From: Segatella copri
GTDB lineage: Bacteria > Bacteroidota > Bacteroidia > Bacteroidales > Bacteroidaceae
DNA length: 64,000 bases
Assembly (NCBI RefSeq): GCF_019249795.2
Contig: NZ_CP156892.1
Span: forward strand, 446,660 to 510,659
Direction: 5' to 3'
Shown: positions 43,862-52,300 of the stretch, in pieces
How positions within the stretch are numbered: position 1 is the stretch's first letter
Layout: each line of letters starts with the position of its first letter
Position numbers and translations under genes: made by a program
Notes under the pieces: model-generated
Databases searched by the model: none
The model's input: only the letters and a program-made list of their open reading frames with translations
Told to the model about the DNA's origin: nothing

Positions 43862-43981
43862 ACAACGACCATCGGCTACAAGCGCATCCTTCGTTTCGAT
43901 AAAGTAAAGACGAACGGCATTCGCATCGTGTTCAATAGTGCAAGAGCTTGTCCGTGCATCAACAACATAGCAGCATACTGA
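43862..43981 (+). pseudogene. C-terminal remnant of a GH29 alpha-L-fucosidase
   Basis: The 39 codons to the TGA at 43979-43981 translate as TTIGYKRILRF...KTNGIRIVF..ARACPCINNIAAY. This pattern closely matches the C-terminal beta domain of GH29 fucosidases (TIGYKRILRF and ARACPCI.NI). It starts directly after the stop of the mobilization gene, in the same frame. There is no start codon and no catalytic domain anywhere in the window. It is probably what remains of a gene cut by insertion or deletion at the element's right side. Confidence 0.7.
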
Positions 43982-44064
43982 CTTTTCATTAACTCTCATC
44001 TGTTCATTCGCGTCCGTGATGCCACTTGCTTGACATTGCGGACACTTTTTCTTTTATGGTAGCT

Positions 44065-44508
44065 ATGAAGAGGAAATTGATAATTATAGCAGTTTTGGTT
44101 ATCTCACTTGTTGCATCTTATATCTTATGTAATACGAAACAATATGATGCCGATATTGATCCTGTTAAAGTCGAAGAATATACGGCAGTCTTAGAAAACA
44201 GTGTTGACTTGGATTCCATTGCAGGAACATATTGCGGTGTATTGCCTCCTAATGTTGAAACAATACTCACGCTAAATGCAGATGGCACCTATCGTTTGAA
44301 GCGGAAATCTGCGAACGAATCGGATGATTGCGAAGTATTGAATGTTTTTTTCAAAGTGCTTGACGGCTGCATTCTGATGCTTGAACATACGCAAAGTGGT
44401 GACAATATATTTTGTAAGGTGAAGAATGACAGCAGCATTATTTTGATAGACTCATTTGGTAATGAACCAAAAGCAAAGGATGTTAGTTCTTATATATTAA
44501 TAAAGTAA
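44065..44508 (+). CDS. Hypothetical membrane-anchored protein, 147 aa
   Basis: I do not recognise the family. A lysine/arginine start and a hydrophobic helix (about 5-22) suggest a signal anchor. The rest is a small beta-rich domain with LDSIAGTYCGVLPPNVETILTLNADGTYRLK, a pattern seen in lipocalin-like or META/copper-resistance-type exported proteins. An ATG at 44056 is also possible. No clear ribosome-binding site is seen. Base composition is lower in GC than the element to its left. Confidence 0.6.
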   Translation: MKRKLIIIAVLVISLVASYILCNTKQYDADIDPVKVEEYTAVLENSVDLDSIAGTYCGVLPPNVETILTLNADGTYRLKRKSANESDDCEVLNVFFKVLDGCILMLEHTQSGDNIFCKVKNDSSIILIDSFGNEPKAKDVSSYILIK

Positions 44509-44608
44509 AAAATGCCCAAATGCAATATATTTTAACGTCTTAACAATATAAACTGTTAATAATGCATAAATAACGCATTCGCTATTTATCGATTTAAAAT
44601 AAATTTCG

Positions 44609-44617
44609 TAAATTTGC
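44609..44617 (+). promoter_or_regulatory. TAnnTTTGC minus-7 box for the C10 protease
   Basis: TAAATTTGC, 28 bp before the ATG. Confidence 0.7.
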
Positions 44618-44645
44618 ATCATTTAACCAATAGTACAGTATAAAT

Positions 44646-46097
44646 ATGAAAAAGTATTTAGTTTTAATATTATTGGCAGTGATTGTATCATCGTGCCAAG
44701 ATGAAATTCTTAATGACAGTAATCCTGTTATTGAGAACGTGAATGTTAATTTGTCTATGGATGAGGCAATGAGTATTGCAAATGATAATCCTACAAATTT
44801 ATCAGAGGATGAGATTCTGGCAATGGTAAATGATTTTTCCACTTCGTTGGGCTCAAAAACAAGAAGTGCTGCCAATCCAAGAATGTCTATTGTGGGCTCA
44901 TATCGCATTGGCGGAATTATATCAAGCAAGACAACAAGAGGGACTACGACTGATAGTATTCCTGTTTATGAGGTGTGTTTACAGTCTGGAGAAAAGAGTG
45001 GGTATGCTTTAGTTTCTGCCGACTCTCGAAGTGCTGGTGTTTTGGCATATATAGAAAATGGTAATTTTGAGAAAAAAGATAGTACTGGGGCATGTTTGAT
45101 GTTAAAATTGGCAGAAGCTTCAACTGTTTCAGAGATAAATAAAATAGAAAGGCTCAAAGTTGAGTTACGAGAGAAAACCTTAAAGAAAGTAGCTTCTTGT
45201 TTGGGTAAATCTACAGTAACATATGAAGAAATAAAAGATTTGATTGAGGTTAATGGTGTAAAAAGCCATGAAACAACTTCCCGTTCTACAGCTTATGACA
45301 AACCTTTGAGCCAGATTATATCGTTAATGCCTCAAAATGGTGGAGCTGTTTTAAAGACCGAGTGGCGCCAAGACAATCCTTATAACTTGTTGTTGCCTAA
45401 AACTTATAATGAATATCATACGGAAACAAATTACCCTATGGGGTGTGCTATTACAGCAGGAGTTCAAACTTTAGCAGCTATCGCTCCGAGCATGACGATT
45501 GATGGAACAGTCATAGACTGGGCATTTGTTACTAAAAAACCGAAATTGAAGTATGATTCGTATTTTGGCGGAGATTATGAGGAGGCTATGATGATTTCCA
45601 AAGTAGTTAAGCATATGTATGAAGGAACAAATACAACACCAAATATTGATGAGGATTTTAAGTATGGGCCTTATGATGATCCGAATATACCTTGTGTAAA
45701 AAGTAGTACAACTTCAGTTTCTAATTTATTGGATTATTTAAAGAAGTATGTTTCTTGTGGCACTTATTATAATAAATATGCCCCAGATCCATTGTTAAAT
45801 ACGATAAATGCAAACCGCCAGATGCCTTGCGTTGCAATAATGGGTGGAACACATACTGCAAATGAACAGGCAGAAAAAGGTTCTCATGCTTGGGTTATAG
45901 ATGGATATGCAATTTGCACTAAGACAAGCAGAGAAATTTTACGAAATAACGATTTGTACTTTCATGCTAATATGGGATGGGGTGGACCTGACAATGGCTT
46001 TTATAAGGTAAATGCAGATGCTTCGACTGATTTTGAGACAACATTAGGCACTTATAATATAAATTTTTGGGAAATAACAGAAATTCATAAGAAATAA
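44646..46097 (+). CDS. C10 family cysteine protease (streptopain-like lipoprotein)
   Basis: 483 residues. Lipobox SSC with Cys at about 17. A propeptide of about 240 residues, including an Spi-type N-terminal part, precedes the peptidase. The catalytic pair is Cys267 (NYPMGCAITAG) and His414 (GSHAWVIDGYA), and the C-terminal strand NMGWGGPDNGFY matches the family. Relatives include streptococcal SpeB and Prevotella interpain A; they degrade host proteins and are kept inactive by the propeptide. The gene is AT-rich compared with both neighbours. Confidence 0.92.
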   Translation: MKKYLVLILLAVIVSSCQDEILNDSNPVIENVNVNLSMDEAMSIANDNPTNLSEDEILAMVNDFSTSLGSKTRSAANPRMSIVGSYRIGGIISSKTTRGTTTDSIPVYEVCLQSGEKSGYALVSADSRSAGVLAYIENGNFEKKDSTGACLMLKLAEASTVSEINKIERLKVELREKTLKKVASCLGKSTVTYEEIKDLIEVNGVKSHETTSRSTAYDKPLSQIISLMPQNGGAVLKTEWRQDNPYNLLLPKTYNEYHTETNYPMGCAITAGVQTLAAIAPSMTIDGTVIDWAFVTKKPKLKYDSYFGGDYEEAMMISKVVKHMYEGTNTTPNIDEDFKYGPYDDPNIPCVKSSTTSVSNLLDYLKKYVSCGTYYNKYAPDPLLNTINANRQMPCVAIMGGTHTANEQAEKGSHAWVIDGYAICTKTSREILRNNDLYFHANMGWGGPDNGFYKVNADASTDFETTLGTYNINFWEITEIHKK

Positions 46098-46161
46098 TTA
46101 GTTTTAATTGCATTTGGTGTACAAAGTTATGTACATCAAATGCTTTATTCTATTGGCAAAT

Positions 46162-46887
46162 ATGAAAATAATTCAATACTTTTTTCTTTTTTTTGTGTTT
46201 TCTATAGTATATGGCTGTAGTAATGGTACTGATGTTTCTTCATTGTGTTTTGAAAAAGAGTATTACGAAAAGCCATTATTAGAAAACCCATCGGAAATTA
46301 TGTTTAGTGGTGGAAGCAACAATCTTTCAGTCGAAGTGTCAGATGATAATGTTTTGGAAGCCACTATTGGTGCTGGAAAAATAAAAATAAAGACAAAAAA
46401 GAATGGGATTGTTTATCTTGTTGTAAAGGATAAGACGGAGAATACTAGCGTTACTATTAGGGTTAAGGTCGTGGATAGTTACTTAGGTTTGCAATTAGGC
46501 AAACCAATTCCGAACTATTCTGTTTATAACGAAGATGACAGACTTTATTTAGTAAATAATAAAAGTAAATCATTTTATTTATATGATAAATCTTTTAATT
46601 TAAAAGCTACTGGCAATTACAAACTGTTTGTGAAAAACTCAAATTATTTTCTTTCTTTAGTCTTTTCAGATAAGGTTTGTTTTTATAATATTTCAAACAG
46701 TTCACATGCTTTTTTATGGGGAGCCATTCCTACTTATTTAAAGTTTTTATGGACGAATGAAGGTCTTACAACTACTAATGCACGAGATGTATCACCTGTC
46801 GTTATGACTGCTTTTGATTTAGACACAAATAACGTTTACTATTTTAATGTTGATTCTACCGAATTTCCTTACGGGATATTAAATTAA
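46162..46887 (+). CDS. Putative lipoprotein with Ig-like segment
   Basis: 241 residues from the ATG at 46162. The signal peptide ends in the lipobox VYGC (Cys about 18). Residues about 35-95 look like a bacterial Ig-like/BIG2 fold (IMFSGGSNNLSVEVSDDNVLEATIG...VTIRVKVV). The remainder is beta-rich and unrecognised. It follows the C10 protease by 64 bp and has the same AT-rich composition, so it may be its surface partner or inhibitor. That link is only from position. Confidence 0.65.
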   Translation: MKIIQYFFLFFVFSIVYGCSNGTDVSSLCFEKEYYEKPLLENPSEIMFSGGSNNLSVEVSDDNVLEATIGAGKIKIKTKKNGIVYLVVKDKTENTSVTIRVKVVDSYLGLQLGKPIPNYSVYNEDDRLYLVNNKSKSFYLYDKSFNLKATGNYKLFVKNSNYFLSLVFSDKVCFYNISNSSHAFLWGAIPTYLKFLWTNEGLTTTNARDVSPVVMTAFDLDTNNVYYFNVDSTEFPYGILN

Positions 46888-47126
46888 AACACAACAGCAA
46901 TTAGCAATATACAACACCTTTCTGTTGATACTATTTTGAATATGTAGTGGGAAAAGCAAAACTATTATGTATGTAGCTATCACTGAGTGATTATGTTTGG
47001 TTGCTTTTACGAAAAAATGAAGTTAAATTTCTATGTAAAAAAGTTCTAATTAATCACGGCAAAACGAAAAGCGCACACATTCAAAAACGAAATGTGTTTT
47101 CCACAGACAAAAACGAAATGTGAATT

Positions 47127-47163
47127 AAAAAAGCACTCAAACAGCAAGTTTGAGTGCTTTTTT
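47127..47163. terminator. Bidirectional terminator at the left end of the phage module
   Basis: AAAAAAGCACTCAAAC (47127-47142) pairs with GTTTGAGTGCTTTTTT (47148-47163), loop AGCAA. It separates the rightward lipoprotein from the leftward phage genes. The stretch 46888-47126 holds only two copies of AAAAACGAAATGTG (about 47084 and 47109) and no gene. Confidence 0.85.
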
Positions 47164-47169
47164 GTGATT

Positions 47170-47646
47170 TTAATCGAATAAAGACCAGTCTATTTCTTCC
47201 TTTTCCTTCCAAGCAGATTCAAGACAACCTTGTATGTGTGCTTGAACTCCAAGAGTGAAGGATGTCAACTCTTCAATATCTTTGAATGTGTATAGAAGAG
47301 GATTGGCATCAGAACCAAGTTTGACAGTCGGCATTGACTTCAAATCTCCATCCTTGGCCAAGCCATAAGCCAAGGTGTAGTTTCGCTGATTTTCATCAGA
47401 CAGCCACACCTGATGACCATTCCACTCATAGCCATCCAATATCGCTTTCTGAGCGTTTGAATTGATCTGAGTGATAATAGTATCTTTCACCTCTTCCAAA
47501 GTTGGCTGATGATTAAATGTTTTGCGCCAGTTCCAGCCAACTTCATTGCCATCATCCTTGCCGAATCCATAGAACAAATCCCAACGGTTTCGACCAACCT
47601 TCATCAATCCGTCTTGACGAATTGGAGAACCATAAACTTTTTCCAT
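47170..47646 (-). CDS. DUF4376-like phage tail-associated protein
   Basis: 158 residues. The C-terminal half carries the DUF4376-type pattern: AILDGYEWNGHQVWLSDENQRNYTLAYGLA, a strand pair LLYTFKDIEELTSFTLGVQAHIQGCLESAWKEKEEIDWS. Such proteins occur with tail-fibre genes of phages and may assist fibre assembly. It is the last gene of the leftward phage operon, 47 bp after the reverse transcriptase, so it may also be an accessory of the retroelement. Confidence 0.7.
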   Translation of the reverse strand: MEKVYGSPIRQDGLMKVGRNRWDLFYGFGKDDGNEVGWNWRKTFNHQPTLEEVKDTIITQINSNAQKAILDGYEWNGHQVWLSDENQRNYTLAYGLAKDGDLKSMPTVKLGSDANPLLYTFKDIEELTSFTLGVQAHIQGCLESAWKEKEEIDWSLFD

Positions 47647-47693
47647 CTTCTTGTTGTTGTTTAAAAGTAAATAAACTGCCGTTCAAACCTTGT

Positions 47694-48995
47694 TTAAGTG
47701 AATCGGTATTTTACCTTGTTTCCATCAAAGACCTCACTCTCAATCACAGTTGTGAATGGGAAACAATCCTCGATGTCACTTGCTTTGTCCAAGATTTGTT
47801 TCATTTCCTCGGATGCCGTGAAGAATTTTGCCCATTCTCCAGTCTTGGCATCCTTAAAGCTTACGATGTAACGACCTTCACCTTGTGAGGTCTTCACATC
47901 CTTCTCATAGTCATGGATTTCGATTTCCTTGTTGACAATGGCACTCAGTCTGACAGCCTTGCCAGGGAATCGTTTCTTTCCATCCTCTGGGGTATATGTA
48001 ATACCCAGTTCACTGAATTTCTTCATACGTCTATTTGTTAGTTTGAAAAATAAATGTTTGCAGTCTGCATGGCAAGCCATTCCTTTGAATGATCCTATGA
48101 TTTCCTGTCTTCGCTTGCGACTCTTGACCTTGGCAAGATGCCTGGCTGTTTTCTGCTTGGTTCTTTTTCTTACTAAGGAATAATCCTCGTAATGAACAAA
48201 TCCCAAATAATCAAGTCCAACACTGACAGGTCTCACAGCTTCACTTGGTTTGATATTCAGTCCAAGTTTATCAAGTTCTCTATGCAAAATGTCTCGCCAC
48301 CTCCAAAGATCTCGCTTGTCAGTTGACATCATTACTATATCATCACAATATCTGTAATAATAGCGGATTCCTACGACTTCTTTCATATAATGGTCTATGG
48401 GTGACAAGTGGAGGTTTGCAAAGCATTGCGAACTTCTTAGTCCTTTTGAAAGCCCTTTGGGTAGCAAATGAACAAAGTTTGAAAAGATTTTTAAGACAAC
48501 AGGATCACTTACGTATTTTTTCAAATCTTCATACATCAAATCTTGATTTATGGAGTCATAGAAATGATATATATCACATTGATAGTAATATAAATGCTCC
48601 TCACATTCATGTATGTCATTTTCAACAATATGGTGAAGATAGTGCATACCTCTTCCCTTAATGCTTGCAGCAGAAGTCTCAATCACCGTTGGATATACGT
48701 ACTTTTCAAAGACACTCATAATTGCATGACAGCCAATTCTATCAACAACCGGAGGTGCTTGTACATCTCTTTCCTTTGGACCATCTTTCACATGAAGGTT
48801 TTTGAAACCTGTTATGTGGAAAGTACCATCCATAATGTGTTCACGGAGATATGTTTTGATTGTCTCTTCTTTCTTTCTTAGTCGCTCTTCTTGTTCTGGC
48901 TTCAGATCTTTCACCACATAGTCAAAACTTTCGTTGAGGTTTTCGATTGAGACAATCTCCGGGACCAAATTGTTCAATGTCTTAAAATCATTCAT
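47694..48995 (-). CDS. Reverse transcriptase of a diversity-generating retroelement
   Basis: 433 residues. Polymerase aspartates: Asp141 in QCDIYHFYDSI and Asp218-Asp219 in the YCDD box. Motif 4 reads GLRSSQ (185-190), which is the GxxxSQ form typical of DGR enzymes rather than the QGxxxSP of retroviral and retron enzymes. The RT domain and thumb end near residue 320. An extra C-terminal domain of about 110 residues follows (about 322-433, RLSAIVNKEIEIHDYE...KYRFT). It copies the template repeat with errors at adenines and delivers the product to the variable repeat. It lies downstream of the tail gene and template in the same direction. Confidence 0.94.
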   Translation of the reverse strand: MNDFKTLNNLVPEIVSIENLNESFDYVVKDLKPEQEERLRKKEETIKTYLREHIMDGTFHITGFKNLHVKDGPKERDVQAPPVVDRIGCHAIMSVFEKYVYPTVIETSAASIKGRGMHYLHHIVENDIHECEEHLYYYQCDIYHFYDSINQDLMYEDLKKYVSDPVVLKIFSNFVHLLPKGLSKGLRSSQCFANLHLSPIDHYMKEVVGIRYYYRYCDDIVMMSTDKRDLWRWRDILHRELDKLGLNIKPSEAVRPVSVGLDYLGFVHYEDYSLVRKRTKQKTARHLAKVKSRKRRQEIIGSFKGMACHADCKHLFFKLTNRRMKKFSELGITYTPEDGKKRFPGKAVRLSAIVNKEIEIHDYEKDVKTSQGEGRYIVSFKDAKTGEWAKFFTASEEMKQILDKASDIEDCFPFTTVIESEVFDGNKVKYRFT

Positions 48996-49141
48996 AAGCC
49001 TTCAGGACTCCTATTTATGTTTCGGCTTTCCACAATATTGTGCTGTTGCCGAGGCTCGGGGTTCTCGCATATACGATGGGCAATCACGTTGCCACCTGCA
49101 TGGGTGCGATGAAGCTGTCTAAAGACAGGTAGTTCTTAATT

Positions 49142-49257
49142 CGAGACGAGTGCCGATGTTCGTATTCGAGTTCGATGAAGCGTTGTTCGCATTCGCATAA
49201 GCGAGACCGCCATTCGCATTCGCATTGTTGTTGGCACGATACAGGACACGACCGTTG
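49142..49257 (-). repeat. DGR template repeat (TR)
   Basis: 116 bp that match 49427-49542 at a fixed offset of 285 with 11 substitutions. All 11 are T on the plus strand, which is A on the coding strand. Read in the target frame it would encode 12 Asn codons plus Thr at the varied sites. It lies between the target gene and the reverse transcriptase, non-coding, with its own promoter box upstream. Confidence 0.96.
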
Positions 49258-49284
49258 AACCCCTCTACCTCCCCTTTGGGGACT

Positions 49285-49293
49285 GCAAAAGTA
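49285..49293 (-). promoter_or_regulatory. TAnnTTTGC minus-7 box for TR RNA and reverse transcriptase
   Basis: TACTTTTGC on the minus strand, about 28 bp before the TR. A clear minus-33 TTTG at the right distance is not seen. A CCCC-AAA-GGGG hairpin (minus strand, 49281-49271) follows it. Confidence 0.6.
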
Positions 49294-49314
49294 CATAAAA
49301 TTTTTCAAAAATCG

Positions 49315-49329
49315 ACCGCCATGGGCGGT
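49315..49329 (-). terminator. Terminator-like hairpin between target gene and TR
   Basis: ACCGCC-ATG-GGCGGT; on the minus strand it is followed by CGATTTTTG. It probably ends the long tail-gene message before the TR promoter. Confidence 0.55.
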
Positions 49330-49335
49330 AAATTG

Positions 49336-49368
49336 AGGTGGAGCACCTTTTTTAGAAGGTCTCCACCT
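49336..49368. repeat. 13-bp hairpin just downstream of the variable repeat
   Basis: AGGTGGAG-c-ACCTT (36-49) pairs with AAGGT-CTCCACCT (56-68; add 49300), loop TTTTAG, one-base bulge. It lies 24 bp after the target stop codon. In the Bordetella phage DGR a hairpin after the variable repeat aids homing; this may be its counterpart or a terminator stem. Confidence 0.65.
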
Positions 49369-49391
49369 TACGCTTTGACGCTTTTCCGCCA

Positions 49392-52300
49392 TCACGCTGT
49401 TTTCAGCTCTATCGCTCCCTTGAAGGCGAGACGAGTGCCGATGTACGCATACGAGTACGATGAAGCGTAGTACGCATTCGCATAAGCGAGACCGCCATTC
49501 GCATACGCATAGTAGCTGGCACGATACAGGACACGACCGCTGCTATGGTTATACCAATAGATGACCGTGTAGTTCTGATTCCACTTACTGTTGTCGCTTG
49601 TGAGCTTTGTTGGAACAAGATCAGCATGTCTTCCAAATCTTACACGTCCGATGCAATAGCCGTTGGCATTGATGCCTTGCACGGCTCTCTCTGTTTGAGT
49701 GAATGGGTCATAGATATGCCAGACACAATCCAGGGAATCACCCGATGTTGCAACCATCTTGCTTTTCTTGAAACTTGTGAAGCTCTTGATGTTCACACCT
49801 ACGTTGTCCATCCACTCACAGTTGCAAGCCAAGAAGTTCTCTATGCCGAGCACCTTGTTTCCCATGCCATTGTTCCAAGGACTGTTTGCCTTTCCGATGG
49901 AGTTCCAATAGCCTGTTTTATAGTTGTTAGTCCATCCATTGCTGCTTGATGAGCCAACACCACGGCCATAGCCACACACTGCCTGTGCATCACGGTTTCC
50001 AATGAGCGCATAGAAGAGGTTTGCCACATCCTTGCTGGTCTCGTAGTCTATCATCTGATAGCCCTTGCCTCTCAGCCATGCCAAGTTTTGGAAGTCCTTG
50101 TAGGTATAGTGCAAGGTAAGATCGGCTATGTCTGTAGGGTCTATGTTCTGCACGTTGCCCTCGCTGTCATACGTCCATCCTGTATATGTGTTGCTGTTGC
50201 CGTCACCTAACTTTGCAGCGACACCAGTCACACTTCTCAGGGTTCCGTTGAGCATGGCTGCCTCATAGATCCCGACAAGTTCTGGCTTGTGCTCCACCCA
50301 GTCTGGCTCTATTGCTTCAAGTTCGGAACTATCCACGGCAATAACCTCACCATCCGCATTGGCTACCTTCACGGCAAAGATGAAATACTTTGAGCCATCT
50401 GGAACCGATGTGAAGGTATAGTCACCTTCCATGAAGTCTGAGTCAGAAGCCATGCCAGTCAAGTTGTAGATGTCGATGACAGAGCCGTCTTCCTTGACGA
50501 ACACTCCACCGATACGGCTGCTTGTCACTCCAGGCCAACGTACCTGCTTCATGCCTTCCACATCCATCTTATATGCGTTGTAGCTCGCATTGGTGCGAAC
50601 GAACGTCGATGAGCTGTCTATTTTAAGGTTCTCAGAATCATCGTAGATGTTTGTGTCAATGGAGTCAGTACAAACGGAACAACCAGCCATGAGCATGATT
50701 TCCGTTAGCTTTACTTTCTTTGTGACACTTGCACTTGACATCGGCTTTGTCTGTAGGCTCGAATAGAACAAGTACTTTCTGTCATGCTTGTAGTCGTTGA
50801 TGCCCTTGTACCAGTATCGCCCGATATACATGAAGGCATCATACTCACCCTTGTCGTATGTGTTTTCAAGCGAACGACCGTCGGCAAGCTTCGAGTAGTC
50901 GCTTTCATCCAAAGGAATGCAATTCATCTTGGAACTTCCCTGGTCGTAGATGCCTATGACTGGCTTCATGTCATTCCAAATTTGCAGGACATGTGCGGAT
51001 GCCTTATATTCGTTGCTGTAGTCGTAGCCTGTTTTGTTGTCAAGGTTGGTGATGTTCTGAGGGTCGTTCACCGTGTCATCAAAGACAACTCCACTGTATT
51101 GGCTGTTATATACATTCAACTCAGGGAAGTAGGCTTGCAATGTTTCAAGCGTCTCCTTGGAGATGAAGTCTGTCATTATCCATCGGCCTGTCAAGCCTGA
51201 GCATTTTCCGCTCTCACCATAAGATGTGCCATTCACGTCAAGTCCAACGGCTCCACTGTCCTTCAATGTTTGGAGAATGCTTGATACTCCAGATACATTC
51301 ACGTCCGTCAAACGGATGAACTTAATGTTAGCACCACCATTGATACAGTCGAGCAACAACTGGGTACTGCTGATCTTTGGGCTATTTGTCACAAGCACAC
51401 TTCTCACACCATCAAGGCCATCAAAGGAGAGGCCTCCAGGATATTGAAGCCTTGGAAGGTTCTTGAAAGAGAGACTTGTCATCGTAGATGGTAGTTGCAG
51501 CGTCTCGATTGGCGAGGTCTCTGCGAGGTCTATTGATGAAAGAAGTGAGTTCTTGGCAAGGACTGTCTTCAATCGTGGGCAATAGGTAGCCGTAATTGAC
51601 GTAATCTTTGTATTTCTTACGTCAATAGAGGTGAGGAACGGCTTGTTTCCAAGGTTCAGTTGAGTGATGGATCCACTTCCTTCCACGGTCTGGTAATATT
51701 CGCCACCAAGAATCAGTTCTTGCAACATTTCACAGTTGGAGATGTCCCAGCTCTCAGCCTTTGGGGTGCAACCAGACAGGTCAAGCAAGGCAAGGTTCTT
51801 CGCTCCAAACACATAGAGCATGGTTCCTGCACCAGTTGCCGTCATTCCACTTCTGAGCGTGTAGCTCTCACCTGCCTTCAAATAGCAACTGTCCACGCAA
51901 GCGTCGGCACGATCCACGCCTATTCCAAAGAATCCATCCTTGGCAGCTCTGATGTTGATGGTGATGTCGCTTCCGACGGCACGCATCTTGAATGGGTTTT
52001 GGTAAAGTTCGCCCACTTGGTAATATCCATCACGATAGGCAAAGCGTTTTCTGAATGTCTCAGGGAGATCGTCAAGACGTAGCCCATGAACCGCATAGTA
52101 ATAGTTGGCTCCAGCGGTGGAGTTCTCTATGTACTTTCTTTCGCCATCGAACGATGAGATGACCTTTGCCCATTTGCTGAGTCGGTCTGTCAACCACAGT
52201 TTGGTGCAACCTTGCGCTGAGAATATCTTCATGCCGTCTGCCTCTGCATTTCGCATGTCCTGTGCGATGTCATGCAAGGTGACTGCGCTTTCCCCATTTC

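Noticed and set aside
47083..47122. Two AAAAACGAAATGTG copies as a phage attachment site
   Set aside because: The copies are only about 25 bp apart, so they cannot flank the prophage; no distant copy was found in the window.
47694..48995. Group II intron or retron reverse transcriptase
   Set aside because: No intron domain V structure or maturase domain is seen and no retron msr/msd. The TR/VR pair and GxxxSQ motif fit a DGR.
49084..49395. A 103-codon minus-strand frame across the TR and hairpins
   Set aside because: It runs through the template repeat and terminator-like hairpins, has no ribosome-binding site and looks like low-complexity basic sequence. It is not an Avd-like helical protein.
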